Below are positions 8,880-16,740 of a stretch of DNA of 62,457 bases, piece after piece. Positions within the stretch are counted from its first letter, which is position 1, and every line of letters begins with the position of its first letter. The stretch spans positions 1 through 62,457 of the forward strand of contig CAJTNY010000007.1 in the NCBI GenBank assembly GCA_910577875.1. The letters are read 5' to 3'. Below the pieces are notes generated by a model. That model was not told the origin of the DNA, ran no database searches, and saw only the letters and a program-made list of their open reading frames with translations. This DNA is from an uncultured Christensenella sp. (GTDB taxonomy: Bacteria > Bacillota > Clostridia > Christensenellales > Borkfalkiaceae). The translations under genes were made by a program, and so were the position numbers.

Positions 8880-8925
8880 CGCGTCTTATTGAAAAGAAAA
8901 TTTGAAGATTTTCAGAGGAAATACT

Positions 8926-9855
8926 ATGCTTACGAAAAAAGACTTGCTCGGTCTTTACGATACGAGCGCTGAAGAGATTGACGAAATTCTCGGAATCGCA
9001 GATAAAATGCGGGGATTTCTTTCGGACAAAGATAAGAAGTCGGAACTTCTTGCCGGAAAATCGCTCGTGACGCTTTTTTACGAGAACAGCACGCGTACGC
9101 GCACTTCGTTCGAGTTGGCGGGTAAATATCTCGGCGCGCACGAAGTAAATATTTCAGCCGCGGCGAGTTCCGTCCAAAAAGGCGAGACGCTTATAGATAC
9201 GGGAATGACGCTCGATTCTATGAAGATTGATTTCATAGCGATAAGACACCCTATGGCGGGCGCGCCCGCGCTTTTGGCGCGCAACGTAAAAGCAAGCGTT
9301 TTAAATGGCGGCGACGGAATGAACGAGCATCCAACGCAGGCGCTTTTAGATATGTTGACGCTCAAAAGGAAGTTCGGCAGAATAAAAGGTCTGAAAGTCG
9401 CTATACTCGGTGACATAAAACACAGCAGGGTTGCCAAGAGCAATCTTTTCGGCTTGAAAAAACTCGGCGCGGAAGTTTATATGTATTCGCCCGAAACGCT
9501 TATGCCGAAAGCCATCGAAAGACTCGGGGCAAAGGTTGCGAAATCGCGAGAGGAGGCAATAGACGGCGCGGATGCGGTGATGGGACTGAGGATACAGCTC
9601 GAACGCCAGCACGGAGGTTTGTTTCCTTCGCTATCCGAGTACTCTAAATTCTACGGAATAAAGGACGAGCTTTTAAAATATGCGAAAGACGGCGCGGTGA
9701 TTCTTCACCCCGGTCCCGTGAACAGGGGCGTAGAGCTAACTCCTTCTCTTATAGACGGTGAAAGCAGTGAAATTTTGGAACAGGTCGCTTGCGGAGTCGC
9801 GGTAAGAATGGCTTTGCTTAAATTATTGAGCGAATACAGAGAGGCTAATTTATGA
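8926..9855 (+). CDS. pyrB: Aspartate carbamoyltransferase, catalytic chain
   Basis: 309 residues. Condenses carbamoyl phosphate with L-aspartate, the committed step of UMP synthesis. Carbamoyl-phosphate loop S-T-R-T-R-T-S-F-E, the S-x-x-K-G-E-T loop, D-I-K-H-S-R-V-A-K-S-N and H-P-G-P-V-N-R-G motifs are all present. ATG at 8926 is chosen because AGAGGA lies 7 bases upstream; the in-frame codon at 8902 has none. No regulatory chain (pyrI) is present in the operon, so the enzyme is probably an unregulated trimer. Overlaps pyrC by 4 bases. Confidence 0.97.
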   Translation: MLTKKDLLGLYDTSAEEIDEILGIADKMRGFLSDKDKKSELLAGKSLVTLFYENSTRTRTSFELAGKYLGAHEVNISAAASSVQKGETLIDTGMTLDSMKIDFIAIRHPMAGAPALLARNVKASVLNGGDGMNEHPTQALLDMLTLKRKFGRIKGLKVAILGDIKHSRVAKSNLFGLKKLGAEVYMYSPETLMPKAIERLGAKVAKSREEAIDGADAVMGLRIQLERQHGGLFPSLSEYSKFYGIKDELLKYAKDGAVILHPGPVNRGVELTPSLIDGESSEILEQVACGVAVRMALLKLLSEYREANL

Positions 9856-11117
9856 AACTTTTATTAAAAAACGCAACGCTCGTTTTAAGGAACGGCGAGA
9901 AAAAAGCCGACCTGTTGATTGACGGCGGTAAAATATCGCGGATTTCAAACAATATCGAAGAAAACTGCAAGACGGTAGACTGCACGGGCAAGCACGTTTT
10001 TGCGGGGCTTATCGATATGCACGTCCATTTGCGCGAACCGGGTTTCGAGGGTAAAGAGGATATAGAAAGCGGATCCCGCGCCGCGGTCGCGGGCGGTTTT
10101 ACTCAGGTCTGCTGTATGCCGAACACTAATCCCGTGTGCGATAACGCGGTTGTCGTTTCGTATATCAAATACAGACAAAGCCAGGTCAACTTATGTAAAA
10201 TAAACCCCGTCGGCGCAATTACGCGCGGTCAGGAAGGCAAGGCTATGGCGGAGATAGGTAAAATGAAAGAGGCCGGCGCGGTTGCGATAAGCGACGACGG
10301 AAAAACTGTCGCCGACACCAATGTAATGCGCCTTGCTATGGAATACGCGCACGGCTTCGGTTTGAAGTGTCTTTGCCACTGCGAAGATATAAACCTTGTT
10401 GACGGCGGGGTAGTTAACGAGGGATACAATTCGACTCTTACGGGACTTAAAGGCAGTCTCCGCGCGGCGGAAGATATAATCATTGCGCGCGAGATTGCGC
10501 TTGCCGAAAGTCTGGATATTCCCGTTCATATTTGCCACGTATCGACATACAGCGGTGTAGAGATTATAAGAAGTGCGAAAGCCCGCGGAGTAAAAGTTAC
10601 CGCGGAAACCTGTCCGCATTATTTCATACTCACCGACGATATAATTACTTCGTTCGATACAAATACAAAAGTAAACCCGCCGGTAAGGGAAGAGAAAGAC
10701 AGACTTGCGATAATAGAAGGACTTAAAGACGGAACGATAGACTGTATAGTCACGGACCACGCGCCGCACGCACTCAAAGATAAGCAGGTTGAATACAACC
10801 TCGCCGCTTTCGGTATGAGCGGAATCGAAACGAGCTTTCCTTTGAGTTATACTTATCTTGTAAAAACGGGACAGTTAACTCTTTCCTGTCTTGCGGATAA
10901 AATGAGTTTTAACCCGTCGGAAATACTTAATCTCGGCGCGGGTGAAATCAAAGAGGGTGCGCTCGCGGATTTGACGATAGCGGACCTTAGCGAAAAATAC
11001 GTAATCGATAGCGGAAAGTTTTTATCTAAGGGCAAAAATACGCCGTTCAACGGCTTTGAAGTTTACGGAAAAGTACTGTACACTATCGTGGACGGTAATA
11101 TAAAATATAAAAATTAA
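9852..11117 (+). CDS. pyrC: Dihydroorotase
   Basis: 421 residues, class I amidohydrolase type. Cyclises carbamoyl aspartate to dihydroorotate. Metal-binding D-M-H-V-H-L-R-E-P-G-F near residue 53, the M-P-N-T-N-P segment, C-H-V-S histidine and D-H-A-P-H motif near 300 are in the expected order. Starts within the end of pyrB (ATGA overlap), so translation is probably coupled. Confidence 0.97.
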   Translation: MKLLLKNATLVLRNGEKKADLLIDGGKISRISNNIEENCKTVDCTGKHVFAGLIDMHVHLREPGFEGKEDIESGSRAAVAGGFTQVCCMPNTNPVCDNAVVVSYIKYRQSQVNLCKINPVGAITRGQEGKAMAEIGKMKEAGAVAISDDGKTVADTNVMRLAMEYAHGFGLKCLCHCEDINLVDGGVVNEGYNSTLTGLKGSLRAAEDIIIAREIALAESLDIPVHICHVSTYSGVEIIRSAKARGVKVTAETCPHYFILTDDIITSFDTNTKVNPPVREEKDRLAIIEGLKDGTIDCIVTDHAPHALKDKQVEYNLAAFGMSGIETSFPLSYTYLVKTGQLTLSCLADKMSFNPSEILNLGAGEIKEGALADLTIADLSEKYVIDSGKFLSKGKNTPFNGFEVYGKVLYTIVDGNIKYKN

Positions 11118-11152
11118 AATAAAATATTGATGATATCAGACAGGAGAGAGAT

Positions 11153-12067
11153 ATGATTGATAAATTAATCGATAGAATAATAGAAATGCAGAATCCGACC
11201 TGTGTCGGGCTCGACACCGATTTTAATTATCTTCCCGAAGAAATGCGCGAAGACATAAATACATTCGAGGGCGCGGCGGAGCGCATAACCGAGTTTAATA
11301 TGAACGTTATTGACAAGGTTTGCGATATAGTTCCAGCCGTCAAAGTCCAAATAGCGTATTACGAAATGTACGGCTACGAGGGGCTTAAAGCGTTCGACTA
11401 TACAATAAATTATGCCAAAGGCAAAGATATGATAGTAATAGCGGACTGCAAGCGCAACGACATCGGTTCCACTGCGGGCTGTTATTCGAAAGCTTACCTC
11501 GGTTCCACGGTTGTGAACGGCGAAAAAATACAGTCTTTCCCCGCCGACATGCTTACGGTAAACGGCTATCTCGGCACGGATGGAATCAAACCTTTCGTCG
11601 ACGATATAAAAAATAACGATAAATCTATTTTCGTGTTAGTCAAGACATCGAATCCGTCGAGCGGCGAATTGCAGAACTTAAAGCTCGAAAACGGCGAGTT
11701 CGTATACGAGCGTATGGGTTCGCTCGTTTCGGAATGGGGCAGGGACATTATAGGCAGATACGGTTATTCCGAAATCGGCGCTGTAGTCGGTGCGACTCAT
11801 CCCGAAGAAGCCGCGAACCTCAGAAAAAGATTTCCCTCGACTTTCTTCCTTATCCCGGGATACGGCGCACAGGGCGGAAGCGCGGAAATGCTTAAAGTCT
11901 GTTTCGATAAGCGCGGTTTGGGCGGTATTGTAAACAGTTCGCGCGGAATTATCTGCGCCTATAAGAATCCCGAATACAGCGGTATGAACTACAGCGACGC
12001 GGCGCGCGCGGCTTGTATAGACATGAAGGAAGATTTGATAAACGCCATAGGCAAAATGGGGCGGTAA
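11153..12067 (+). CDS. pyrF: Orotidine 5'-phosphate decarboxylase (long, subfamily 2 type)
   Basis: 304 residues, longer than the 230-240 of the common bacterial enzyme and fitting the subfamily 2 (TIGR02127-like) form. Decarboxylates OMP to UMP. The catalytic D-C-K-R-N-D-I-G motif and G-L-D-T-D near the N-terminus are present, with the phosphate-binding P-G-Y-G-A-Q-G-G near residue 235. A clear AGGAGAG Shine-Dalgarno precedes ATG. Its TAA overlaps the pyrK start (TAATG). Confidence 0.95.
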   Translation: MIDKLIDRIIEMQNPTCVGLDTDFNYLPEEMREDINTFEGAAERITEFNMNVIDKVCDIVPAVKVQIAYYEMYGYEGLKAFDYTINYAKGKDMIVIADCKRNDIGSTAGCYSKAYLGSTVVNGEKIQSFPADMLTVNGYLGTDGIKPFVDDIKNNDKSIFVLVKTSNPSSGELQNLKLENGEFVYERMGSLVSEWGRDIIGRYGYSEIGAVVGATHPEEAANLRKRFPSTFFLIPGYGAQGGSAEMLKVCFDKRGLGGIVNSSRGIICAYKNPEYSGMNYSDAARAACIDMKEDLINAIGKMGR

Positions 12068-12828
12068 TGAAAGATTTAACTGCTACAGTAAAAAGCAACA
12101 TTAAAATTGCGGAAAAGATTTATATGCTTACGCTCGTTCTTCCCGAAAATGCGGGGATAATAAAAGGAGGGCAGTTCGTCAACCTTTCCACGGGCGATAA
12201 TTCTCAGCTTTTGCGCCGTCCTCTAGGCGTAATGAAAGCCGAGGGTTGCGATATTACGGTCTGTTATCAGGTCAAGGGCGAAGGCACGCAAAACCTTGCA
12301 CGGTCGGAAGCGGGACAAAAACTTAAAGTTCTGCTGCCTCTCGGCAACGGCTTTAATCTTGAAGGTAAAACGGATATAGCCGTTATCGGCGGCGGTGTAG
12401 GAATTTTTCCGCTCATAGCAACTATAAGGGAACATTGCGCAAGTAAAAATTTTTATTCGTACATAGGTTTCAGAAATAAAGACACGGTATGTCTTTTGGA
12501 CGAACTCGGAAAATCGAAATCATTGACGGTTGTAACCGACGACGGTAGTTACGGAGAAAAAGGCAACGCCGTCGACGCTTACTTGAAAGAAGCGGATAAA
12601 CTTAAAGTTGATTTGATTATTGCCTGCGGACCTCCCGTAATGCTTAAAGTTTTAAAGCGTAAACTCGAAGAGCGCGGAAATAAAATTCAATGCCTTGTTT
12701 CATTGGAAGAGAGAATGGGTTGCGGTGTCGGCGCGTGCCTCGTCTGCGTCTGTAAAAATAAAGAAGGTTCGAACGTACGCGTCTGCAAAGACGGTCCCGT
12801 ATTCGATATAAACGAAATAAATTTATAA
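12067..12828 (+). CDS. pyrK: Dihydroorotate dehydrogenase electron-transfer subunit
   Basis: 253 residues. FAD/NAD-binding ferredoxin-reductase-type protein that passes electrons from PyrD type B to NAD+. FAD motif R-R-P-L-G-V near residue 47, nucleotide-binding G-G-G-V-G-I-F-P-L near 107, and a [2Fe-2S] cluster motif C-G-V-G-A-C-L-V-C with a fourth Cys in V-C-K-D-G-P-V-F near the end. I set the start at ATG 12067, overlapping the pyrF stop and preceded by GGGGCGG; a longer in-frame reading back to 12013 would run inside pyrF. Confidence 0.95.
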   Translation: MKDLTATVKSNIKIAEKIYMLTLVLPENAGIIKGGQFVNLSTGDNSQLLRRPLGVMKAEGCDITVCYQVKGEGTQNLARSEAGQKLKVLLPLGNGFNLEGKTDIAVIGGGVGIFPLIATIREHCASKNFYSYIGFRNKDTVCLLDELGKSKSLTVVTDDGSYGEKGNAVDAYLKEADKLKVDLIIACGPPVMLKVLKRKLEERGNKIQCLVSLEERMGCGVGACLVCVCKNKEGSNVRVCKDGPVFDINEINL

Positions 12829-12836
12829 GAGGTAAA

Positions 12837-13364
12837 ATGGAAGAAGTAATTGCAAAATCGGCGAAAACTTTATATATTGTAACTTATTCGATATTTTTGG
12901 TTTTCGGTATCATAGTTGTAGGTTTGGGGGCTTTATTGGTCGCTTTGGTAGGCGAGACGGAACCGACGATTTTCGGCGGAGTTTTAATCGGCATAGGCGC
13001 AATTATTATTATTGCAGGTGTCGCGTGGCTCGTTTATTTTACAAAGATGCCGTCCGACGCTATAAAATTAAAGGACGGAAAACTGTATTTCAGAAACGGT
13101 ATAGTCTGCGTTCCGACGGAAGTCGATTACTGCAAAGTCAAAGGAATGGGGCTTGACGGCGCTATGTTCGATTTCGGAAAATTACTTATATCCGTCAACG
13201 GCAAAGAATTTAAGCTGAACTTCGTTTGTAAGACTACTGCGGTAGTAAACAGACTTTTCATGCTCAAAGCCCAAGGTTCCGTGCAGGCGAATATAGCGAG
13301 TAAACAAAACGCGGAATCGGGAACTCCCGTTTCGGCGGAAGAAAAAACTTCGGAAGAAAAATAA
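12837..13364 (+). CDS. Membrane protein with PH-like domain inside the pyr operon
   Basis: 175 residues: two hydrophobic helices (about 14-38 and 46-68), then a beta-rich soluble domain (about 75-150) with the alternating pattern of bacterial PH domains (K-L-K-D-G-K-L-Y-F-R-N-G-I and L-L-I-S-V-N-G-K-E-F), then a short Ser/Glu tail. Not a known pyrimidine enzyme. It sits between pyrK and pyrD, whose products form one complex, 8 bases after pyrK and overlapping pyrD by one base, so it is co-translated with them. It could anchor the PyrDK complex to the membrane or be a hitchhiker; function unknown. Confidence 0.8.
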   Translation: MEEVIAKSAKTLYIVTYSIFLVFGIIVVGLGALLVALVGETEPTIFGGVLIGIGAIIIIAGVAWLVYFTKMPSDAIKLKDGKLYFRNGIVCVPTEVDYCKVKGMGLDGAMFDFGKLLISVNGKEFKLNFVCKTTAVVNRLFMLKAQGSVQANIASKQNAESGTPVSAEEKTSEEK

Positions 13365-14275
13365 TGGCTGATTTAAGTGTTGAAATCTGCGGCGTCAGAT
13401 TAAAAAATCCGGTGATTGCGGCGAGCGGGACTTTCGGTTTCGGCAGAGAGTATGACGAAATTTACGATATTTCGGTTATTGGCGGATTAAGTACAAAAGG
13501 TATGACTTTGGAATCCCGTCTCGGCAATCCTGTTCCCCGTATAGCGGAAGGGAAGAGCGTAATTTTAAATGCCGTAGGGCTTCAAAACCCCGGTGTAGAG
13601 CATTTTATCAAGTACGATTTACCTTTTTTGCGTGAAAAAGGAGTGGCGGTAATTGCAAACGTAGCAGGTAGAACATTCGACGATTACGGCGCAATATGCT
13701 CAAAGCTTGACGGTTTAGTCGATTTCGTGGAACTGAATATTTCCTGTCCAAATGTTAAAGCGGGAGGAATGGCGTTCGGAATAAAGCCCGAAAGCATAAA
13801 AGAAGTAACGCGCGTTGCAAAAAGCGGTTTGGGCAAAACTCCGCTTATGGTCAAGCTTTCGCCTAACGTCGAAAGTATTCCCTTGAACGCTCAGGCGGCA
13901 GAGAAAGGCGGCGCGGACTGCATATCGCTTATTAATACTCTTACAGGTATGGTAATCGACGTTGAAAAACGGAAACCCGTTATCGCCAACAACACGGGCG
14001 GTGTATCGGGCGCCGGAATAAAGCCGATCGCAATCAGAATGGTTTACGAAGCCGCGCACGCAGTGTCAATACCTGTTATAGGAATGGGCGGTATAACCTG
14101 CGGTATAGACGTGATTGAATTTATGATGGCCGGTGCGAAAGCCGTTCAGGTCGGAACGGCGAACTTCACTAATGCGAACGCTATGCCTGAAATTATCGCG
14201 CAGACAAACGAATGGCTTGATAATCACAGTATAAAAGACATAAACGAAATAGTTGACACTTTGACTTTGAACTAA
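13364..14275 (+). CDS. pyrD: Dihydroorotate dehydrogenase, type 1B catalytic subunit
   Basis: 303 residues. Oxidises dihydroorotate to orotate with FMN and hands electrons to PyrK. N-I-S-C-P-N-V-K carries the catalytic Cys typical of class 1; the N-terminal A-S-G-T-F-G and the C-terminal G-M-G-G-I phosphate-binding loop and G-T-A-N-F are in place. The presence of pyrK in the operon assigns type B (NAD-linked) rather than type A. Start overlaps the upstream stop (TAATG). Confidence 0.97.
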   Translation: MADLSVEICGVRLKNPVIAASGTFGFGREYDEIYDISVIGGLSTKGMTLESRLGNPVPRIAEGKSVILNAVGLQNPGVEHFIKYDLPFLREKGVAVIANVAGRTFDDYGAICSKLDGLVDFVELNISCPNVKAGGMAFGIKPESIKEVTRVAKSGLGKTPLMVKLSPNVESIPLNAQAAEKGGADCISLINTLTGMVIDVEKRKPVIANNTGGVSGAGIKPIAIRMVYEAAHAVSIPVIGMGGITCGIDVIEFMMAGAKAVQVGTANFTNANAMPEIIAQTNEWLDNHSIKDINEIVDTLTLN

Positions 14276-14286
14276 AGGAGATTATT

Positions 14287-14943
14287 ATGACTTATAAACA
14301 GCAATTCATTAAATTTATGGTTGAAAACGGAGTTCTTAAATTCGGCGAATTTACGTTAAAAAGCGGAAGAAAAGCTCCGTATTTCATAAACACGGGCAAC
14401 TATAAATCGGGTGCTCAGCTCGCCAAACTCGGCGGATATTATGCGCAGTGCATAGAGGATAACTCAATAGAAGCCGATACGCTCGTCGGTCCCGCATACA
14501 AGGGAATACCGCTTGCGGTAACGACGGCGGTGTCGCTTTTCGAAAAGTTCAATAAAGATTTGAATTACTGTTTTGACAGAAAGGAAGTGAAAGACCACGG
14601 CGAAGGCGGACTTTTCGTCGGCAAACAGCTTGAAGACGGTGAAAGGGTAATTCTTATCGAGGATGTGATGACTTCCGGCAAGGCATTAAGGGAAATGCTT
14701 CCCAAGCTCAGACAGGCAGCAAACGTCGAAATCGCGGGTATGGTAATTTCCGTCGACAGAATGGAACGCGGGCTCGAAAGCAGTTTGTCTGCCGTGCAGG
14801 AAGTTTATAAGGAATTCGGAGTCAAAGTTTATTCAATTGTTACGATGGCGGATATAATTTCCGCAATCGAAGACGGGGTTATCGACGGTAAAGAATATCT
14901 CGAAAAAATGAAAGAGTACCGTAAAACTTACGGCGTAGATTAA
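14287..14943 (+). CDS. pyrE: Orotate phosphoribosyltransferase
   Basis: 218 residues. Makes OMP from orotate and PRPP. N-terminal F-T-L-K-S-G-R-K-A-P-Y-F-I and the PRPP-binding loop V-I-L-I-E-D-V-M-T-S-G-K-A are diagnostic. AAGGAG precedes ATG. Last gene of the operon, followed 8 bases later by a strong terminator. With pyrB, C, F, K and D this gives every step from carbamoyl phosphate to UMP; carAB is not in the window. Confidence 0.97.
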   Translation: MTYKQQFIKFMVENGVLKFGEFTLKSGRKAPYFINTGNYKSGAQLAKLGGYYAQCIEDNSIEADTLVGPAYKGIPLAVTTAVSLFEKFNKDLNYCFDRKEVKDHGEGGLFVGKQLEDGERVILIEDVMTSGKALREMLPKLRQAANVEIAGMVISVDRMERGLESSLSAVQEVYKEFGVKVYSIVTMADIISAIEDGVIDGKEYLEKMKEYRKTYGVD

Positions 14944-14951
14944 TTGATAAA

Positions 14952-14994
14952 CCCCGCGGTCTGTTACTTTGAACAGCCCGCGGGGATATTTTTT
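14952..14994 (+). terminator. Terminator of the pyr operon
   Basis: CCCCGCGG/CCGCGGGG stem with an inner CTGTT/AACAG extension, then ATATTTTTT. Also near the stop of the convergent deacetylase gene. Confidence 0.9.
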
Positions 14995-15685
14995 AAAAAG
15001 CTCCGAAAATATATCCTTTGTTCTTAAAATATTTGATTATATCTTTAAGCGCTTCCGCCGTCGCTGTTTTTGTGGTCGAGTCGTGCGCTAACAGCACTAC
15101 GTTTTCGGTGTTTGACGAGGTGTCCGCGGTAGATTTTAAAATTTGCGTGGGAGTGGCGCGGTAGATTTCCGCATCGCGAGTGGATGCGTTCCAGTCAACG
15201 TATCTCAGTCCGTGCTCAGTAACGGCGGAAATAAGTTTTTCCGACAGTCCGTAACTTCCACCGGGGAAACGGTAAACGGAAGAATATCGTCCGGTAACGC
15301 TTTTTATTACTTCGTTACAGTTATCTATATCTTTTATAAGACTTTCTGCGGACGAATAAATTTCGCCGTATTTGTGCGTATAGGAATGTACTGCAACAGT
15401 GTGACCTTCGTTGAATTCCCGTTCTATAAGATACTTTCTCGTTTCGGCTTGTTTTCCTATTATAAAAAACGTTGCTTTTACATTTTCTTCTTTAAGTACG
15501 TCTAAAATTATCGGCGTTACTCTGTCGCTGGGTCCGTCGTCGAAAGTGAGATAGACGGTTTTAACAGTGCTTTCGGTTTCGGCGAGAGAAAACTTTCTGC
15601 TGTCGGTCCAAAGTCCTCCGCATATAACGAGCATTATAGCAAACGCAAGCATAGCAGCGCAGAACGCGGTGAAATTTCTGTTCAT
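14993..15685 (-). CDS. Membrane-anchored polysaccharide deacetylase (CE4 family)
   Basis: 230 residues. An N-terminal hydrophobic helix (about 5-26) anchors or exports the protein. The CE4/NodB domain starts at V-Y-L-T-F-D-D-G-P-S, which holds the catalytic Asp and metal-binding Asp; the metal histidines are in H-S-Y-T-H; R-F-P-G-G-S-Y and L-L-A-H-D-S complete the set. Such enzymes remove acetyl groups from peptidoglycan or spore cortex sugars (PdaA/PdaB, PgdA). Which one applies here is not clear. Convergent with pyrE. Confidence 0.9.
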   Translation of the reverse strand: MNRNFTAFCAAMLAFAIMLVICGGLWTDSRKFSLAETESTVKTVYLTFDDGPSDRVTPIILDVLKEENVKATFFIIGKQAETRKYLIEREFNEGHTVAVHSYTHKYGEIYSSAESLIKDIDNCNEVIKSVTGRYSSVYRFPGGSYGLSEKLISAVTEHGLRYVDWNASTRDAEIYRATPTQILKSTADTSSNTENVVLLAHDSTTKTATAEALKDIIKYFKNKGYIFGAF

Positions 15686-15741
15686 ATCCGTATTTTGCGC
15701 AGATTGTCAAAATTTAACACGGAAAATTAATTTTAAATAAT

Positions 15742-16416
15742 TCAAAAAGTTTTTACGTTTATTATTAAATCAACTATCGCTATTTGCAGATACCTCAAAT
15801 CTTTCGACATCAGAAATCCACGCTGTTTATCTTCGCACTCGGCGTAAATTTTGTTTAAACCGTTTGTAAAACAATTGCTTTCGTTTGACTTTAACAGTCC
15901 TTTAATGCCGTTTTGAACCGAATAAATTATTTCTTTGGCTTTGTTTTGCGAAAATTCTCCCGTATCCAGTTTATTCGCGCCTTCGTAAGCGAGCAGAGAA
16001 AGAGAGTTTAAAGTATTTAAATTTCCGAGAAACAACTGCAAATCTTTTTTTGCCGAATTTTTTAATTTGTATTTGTTCGTTTCGATTTCCAAAACGGAAC
16101 ATTCCAAATCTCTTTTTTTAAGACTTTCGCATACCGTTTCCGCATCGCGTTTTTGATAATAACAGGAAACGGTAACGTAATAGTTTTTTTTGTGGTGTAA
16201 GATGTACCCCGCTCCGCCGTAACTCGAAACCGTAGAGGAAAGCGAGCTTGCCGAAACGGTATTGTCCGTTATGCGGTAGCAAACGAAATAATACTGCGAT
16301 TTATAACTCATTTGCCCGCCCGAACAGGACACGGCACAAACGCATATAATGACGGTGGTAATTACCGCGCAAAGCGCGGAAAACGTAAATGCCGAAATAT
16401 TTCGTACTTTAAACAT
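15742..16416 (-). CDS. Lipoprotein-like protein with SPOR-like domain
   Basis: 224 residues. N-terminal hydrophobic segment (about 9-31) ending in V-S-C-S-G, a possible lipobox with Cys31. Residues 40-118 show the beta-alpha-beta pattern of a SPOR-type repeat (Y-Y-F-V-C-Y-R-I, then G-G-A-G-Y-I-L, Y-Y-V-T-V-S-C-Y-Y, D-A-E-T-V-C-E-S-L), which in other proteins binds denuded peptidoglycan. The C-terminal 100 residues are helical with no known motif. No Shine-Dalgarno is visible before the ATG. Adjacent to the deacetylase, so a cell-wall role fits. Confidence 0.6.
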   Translation of the reverse strand: MFKVRNISAFTFSALCAVITTVIICVCAVSCSGGQMSYKSQYYFVCYRITDNTVSASSLSSTVSSYGGAGYILHHKKNYYVTVSCYYQKRDAETVCESLKKRDLECSVLEIETNKYKLKNSAKKDLQLFLGNLNTLNSLSLLAYEGANKLDTGEFSQNKAKEIIYSVQNGIKGLLKSNESNCFTNGLNKIYAECEDKQRGFLMSKDLRYLQIAIVDLIINVKTF

Positions 16417-16471
16417 ATTAATAAGATATTTTTTTAAAGCGAAAAATATTTTATGTTCAAGTAAAAATTGC

Positions 16472-16499
16472 TTGCAAAATTTATTTTATTTGGTATAAT
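16472..16499 (+). promoter_or_regulatory. tRNA promoter
   Basis: TTGCAA and a perfect TATAAT (16494-16499) separated by 16 bases, about 50 bases before the tRNA. Confidence 0.6.
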
Positions 16500-16548
16500 A
16501 ATATTGCTTTGTTTGTTACGGACAAAGCGGTTGACAATTTAAAGGTAC

Positions 16549-16624
16549 GCTAATATGGCTCAGCTGGTAGAGCAGCTGATTCGTAATCAGCAGGTCGCCG
16601 GTTCGAATCCGGCTATTAGCTCCA
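16549..16624 (+). tRNA. tRNA-Thr (anticodon CGT)
   Basis: 76 bases folding as a full cloverleaf: acceptor GCTAATA/TATTAGC, D-arm with AGCTGGTAGAGC, anticodon arm GCTGA-TTCGTAA-TCAGC with CGT at the reading position (codon ACG), T-arm GCCGG-TTCGAAT-CCGGC, discriminator T and an encoded CCA. Single tRNA unit with its own promoter and terminator. Confidence 0.97.
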
Positions 16625-16627
16625 ATT

Positions 16628-16660
16628 AAAACCCTTTGAGAATACTCAAAGGGTTTTTTA
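16628..16660 (+). terminator. Terminator after tRNA-Thr
   Basis: AAAACCCTTTGAG/CTCAAAGGGTTTT stem with a 4-base loop followed by a T-run. Confidence 0.9.
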
Positions 16661-16677
16661 TATTGACTTAATTTTGT

Positions 16678-16718
16678 TTACTTTTTATATATATTAATGT
16701 ATAATCTAAATGTATAAT
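16678..16718 (+). promoter_or_regulatory. Promoter region of the shikimate operon
   Basis: TTTACT, 17 bases, TATAAT (16700-16705); a second TATAAT lies at 16713-16718. The next gene starts at 16741 with no obvious Shine-Dalgarno. Confidence 0.5.
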
Positions 16719-16740
16719 TATAAGTTTCGGTTGAGCGCGT

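Noticed and set aside
15686..15712. TTGACA directly upstream of the deacetylase gene on the minus strand
   Set aside because: The matching -10 would fall on the start codon and does not resemble TATAAT.
16414..16428. TATCTT six bases before the SPOR-like gene on the minus strand as a leaderless promoter
   Set aside because: Four of six -10 bases match, but there is no -35 and the region is an A/T run, so spacing is not informative.
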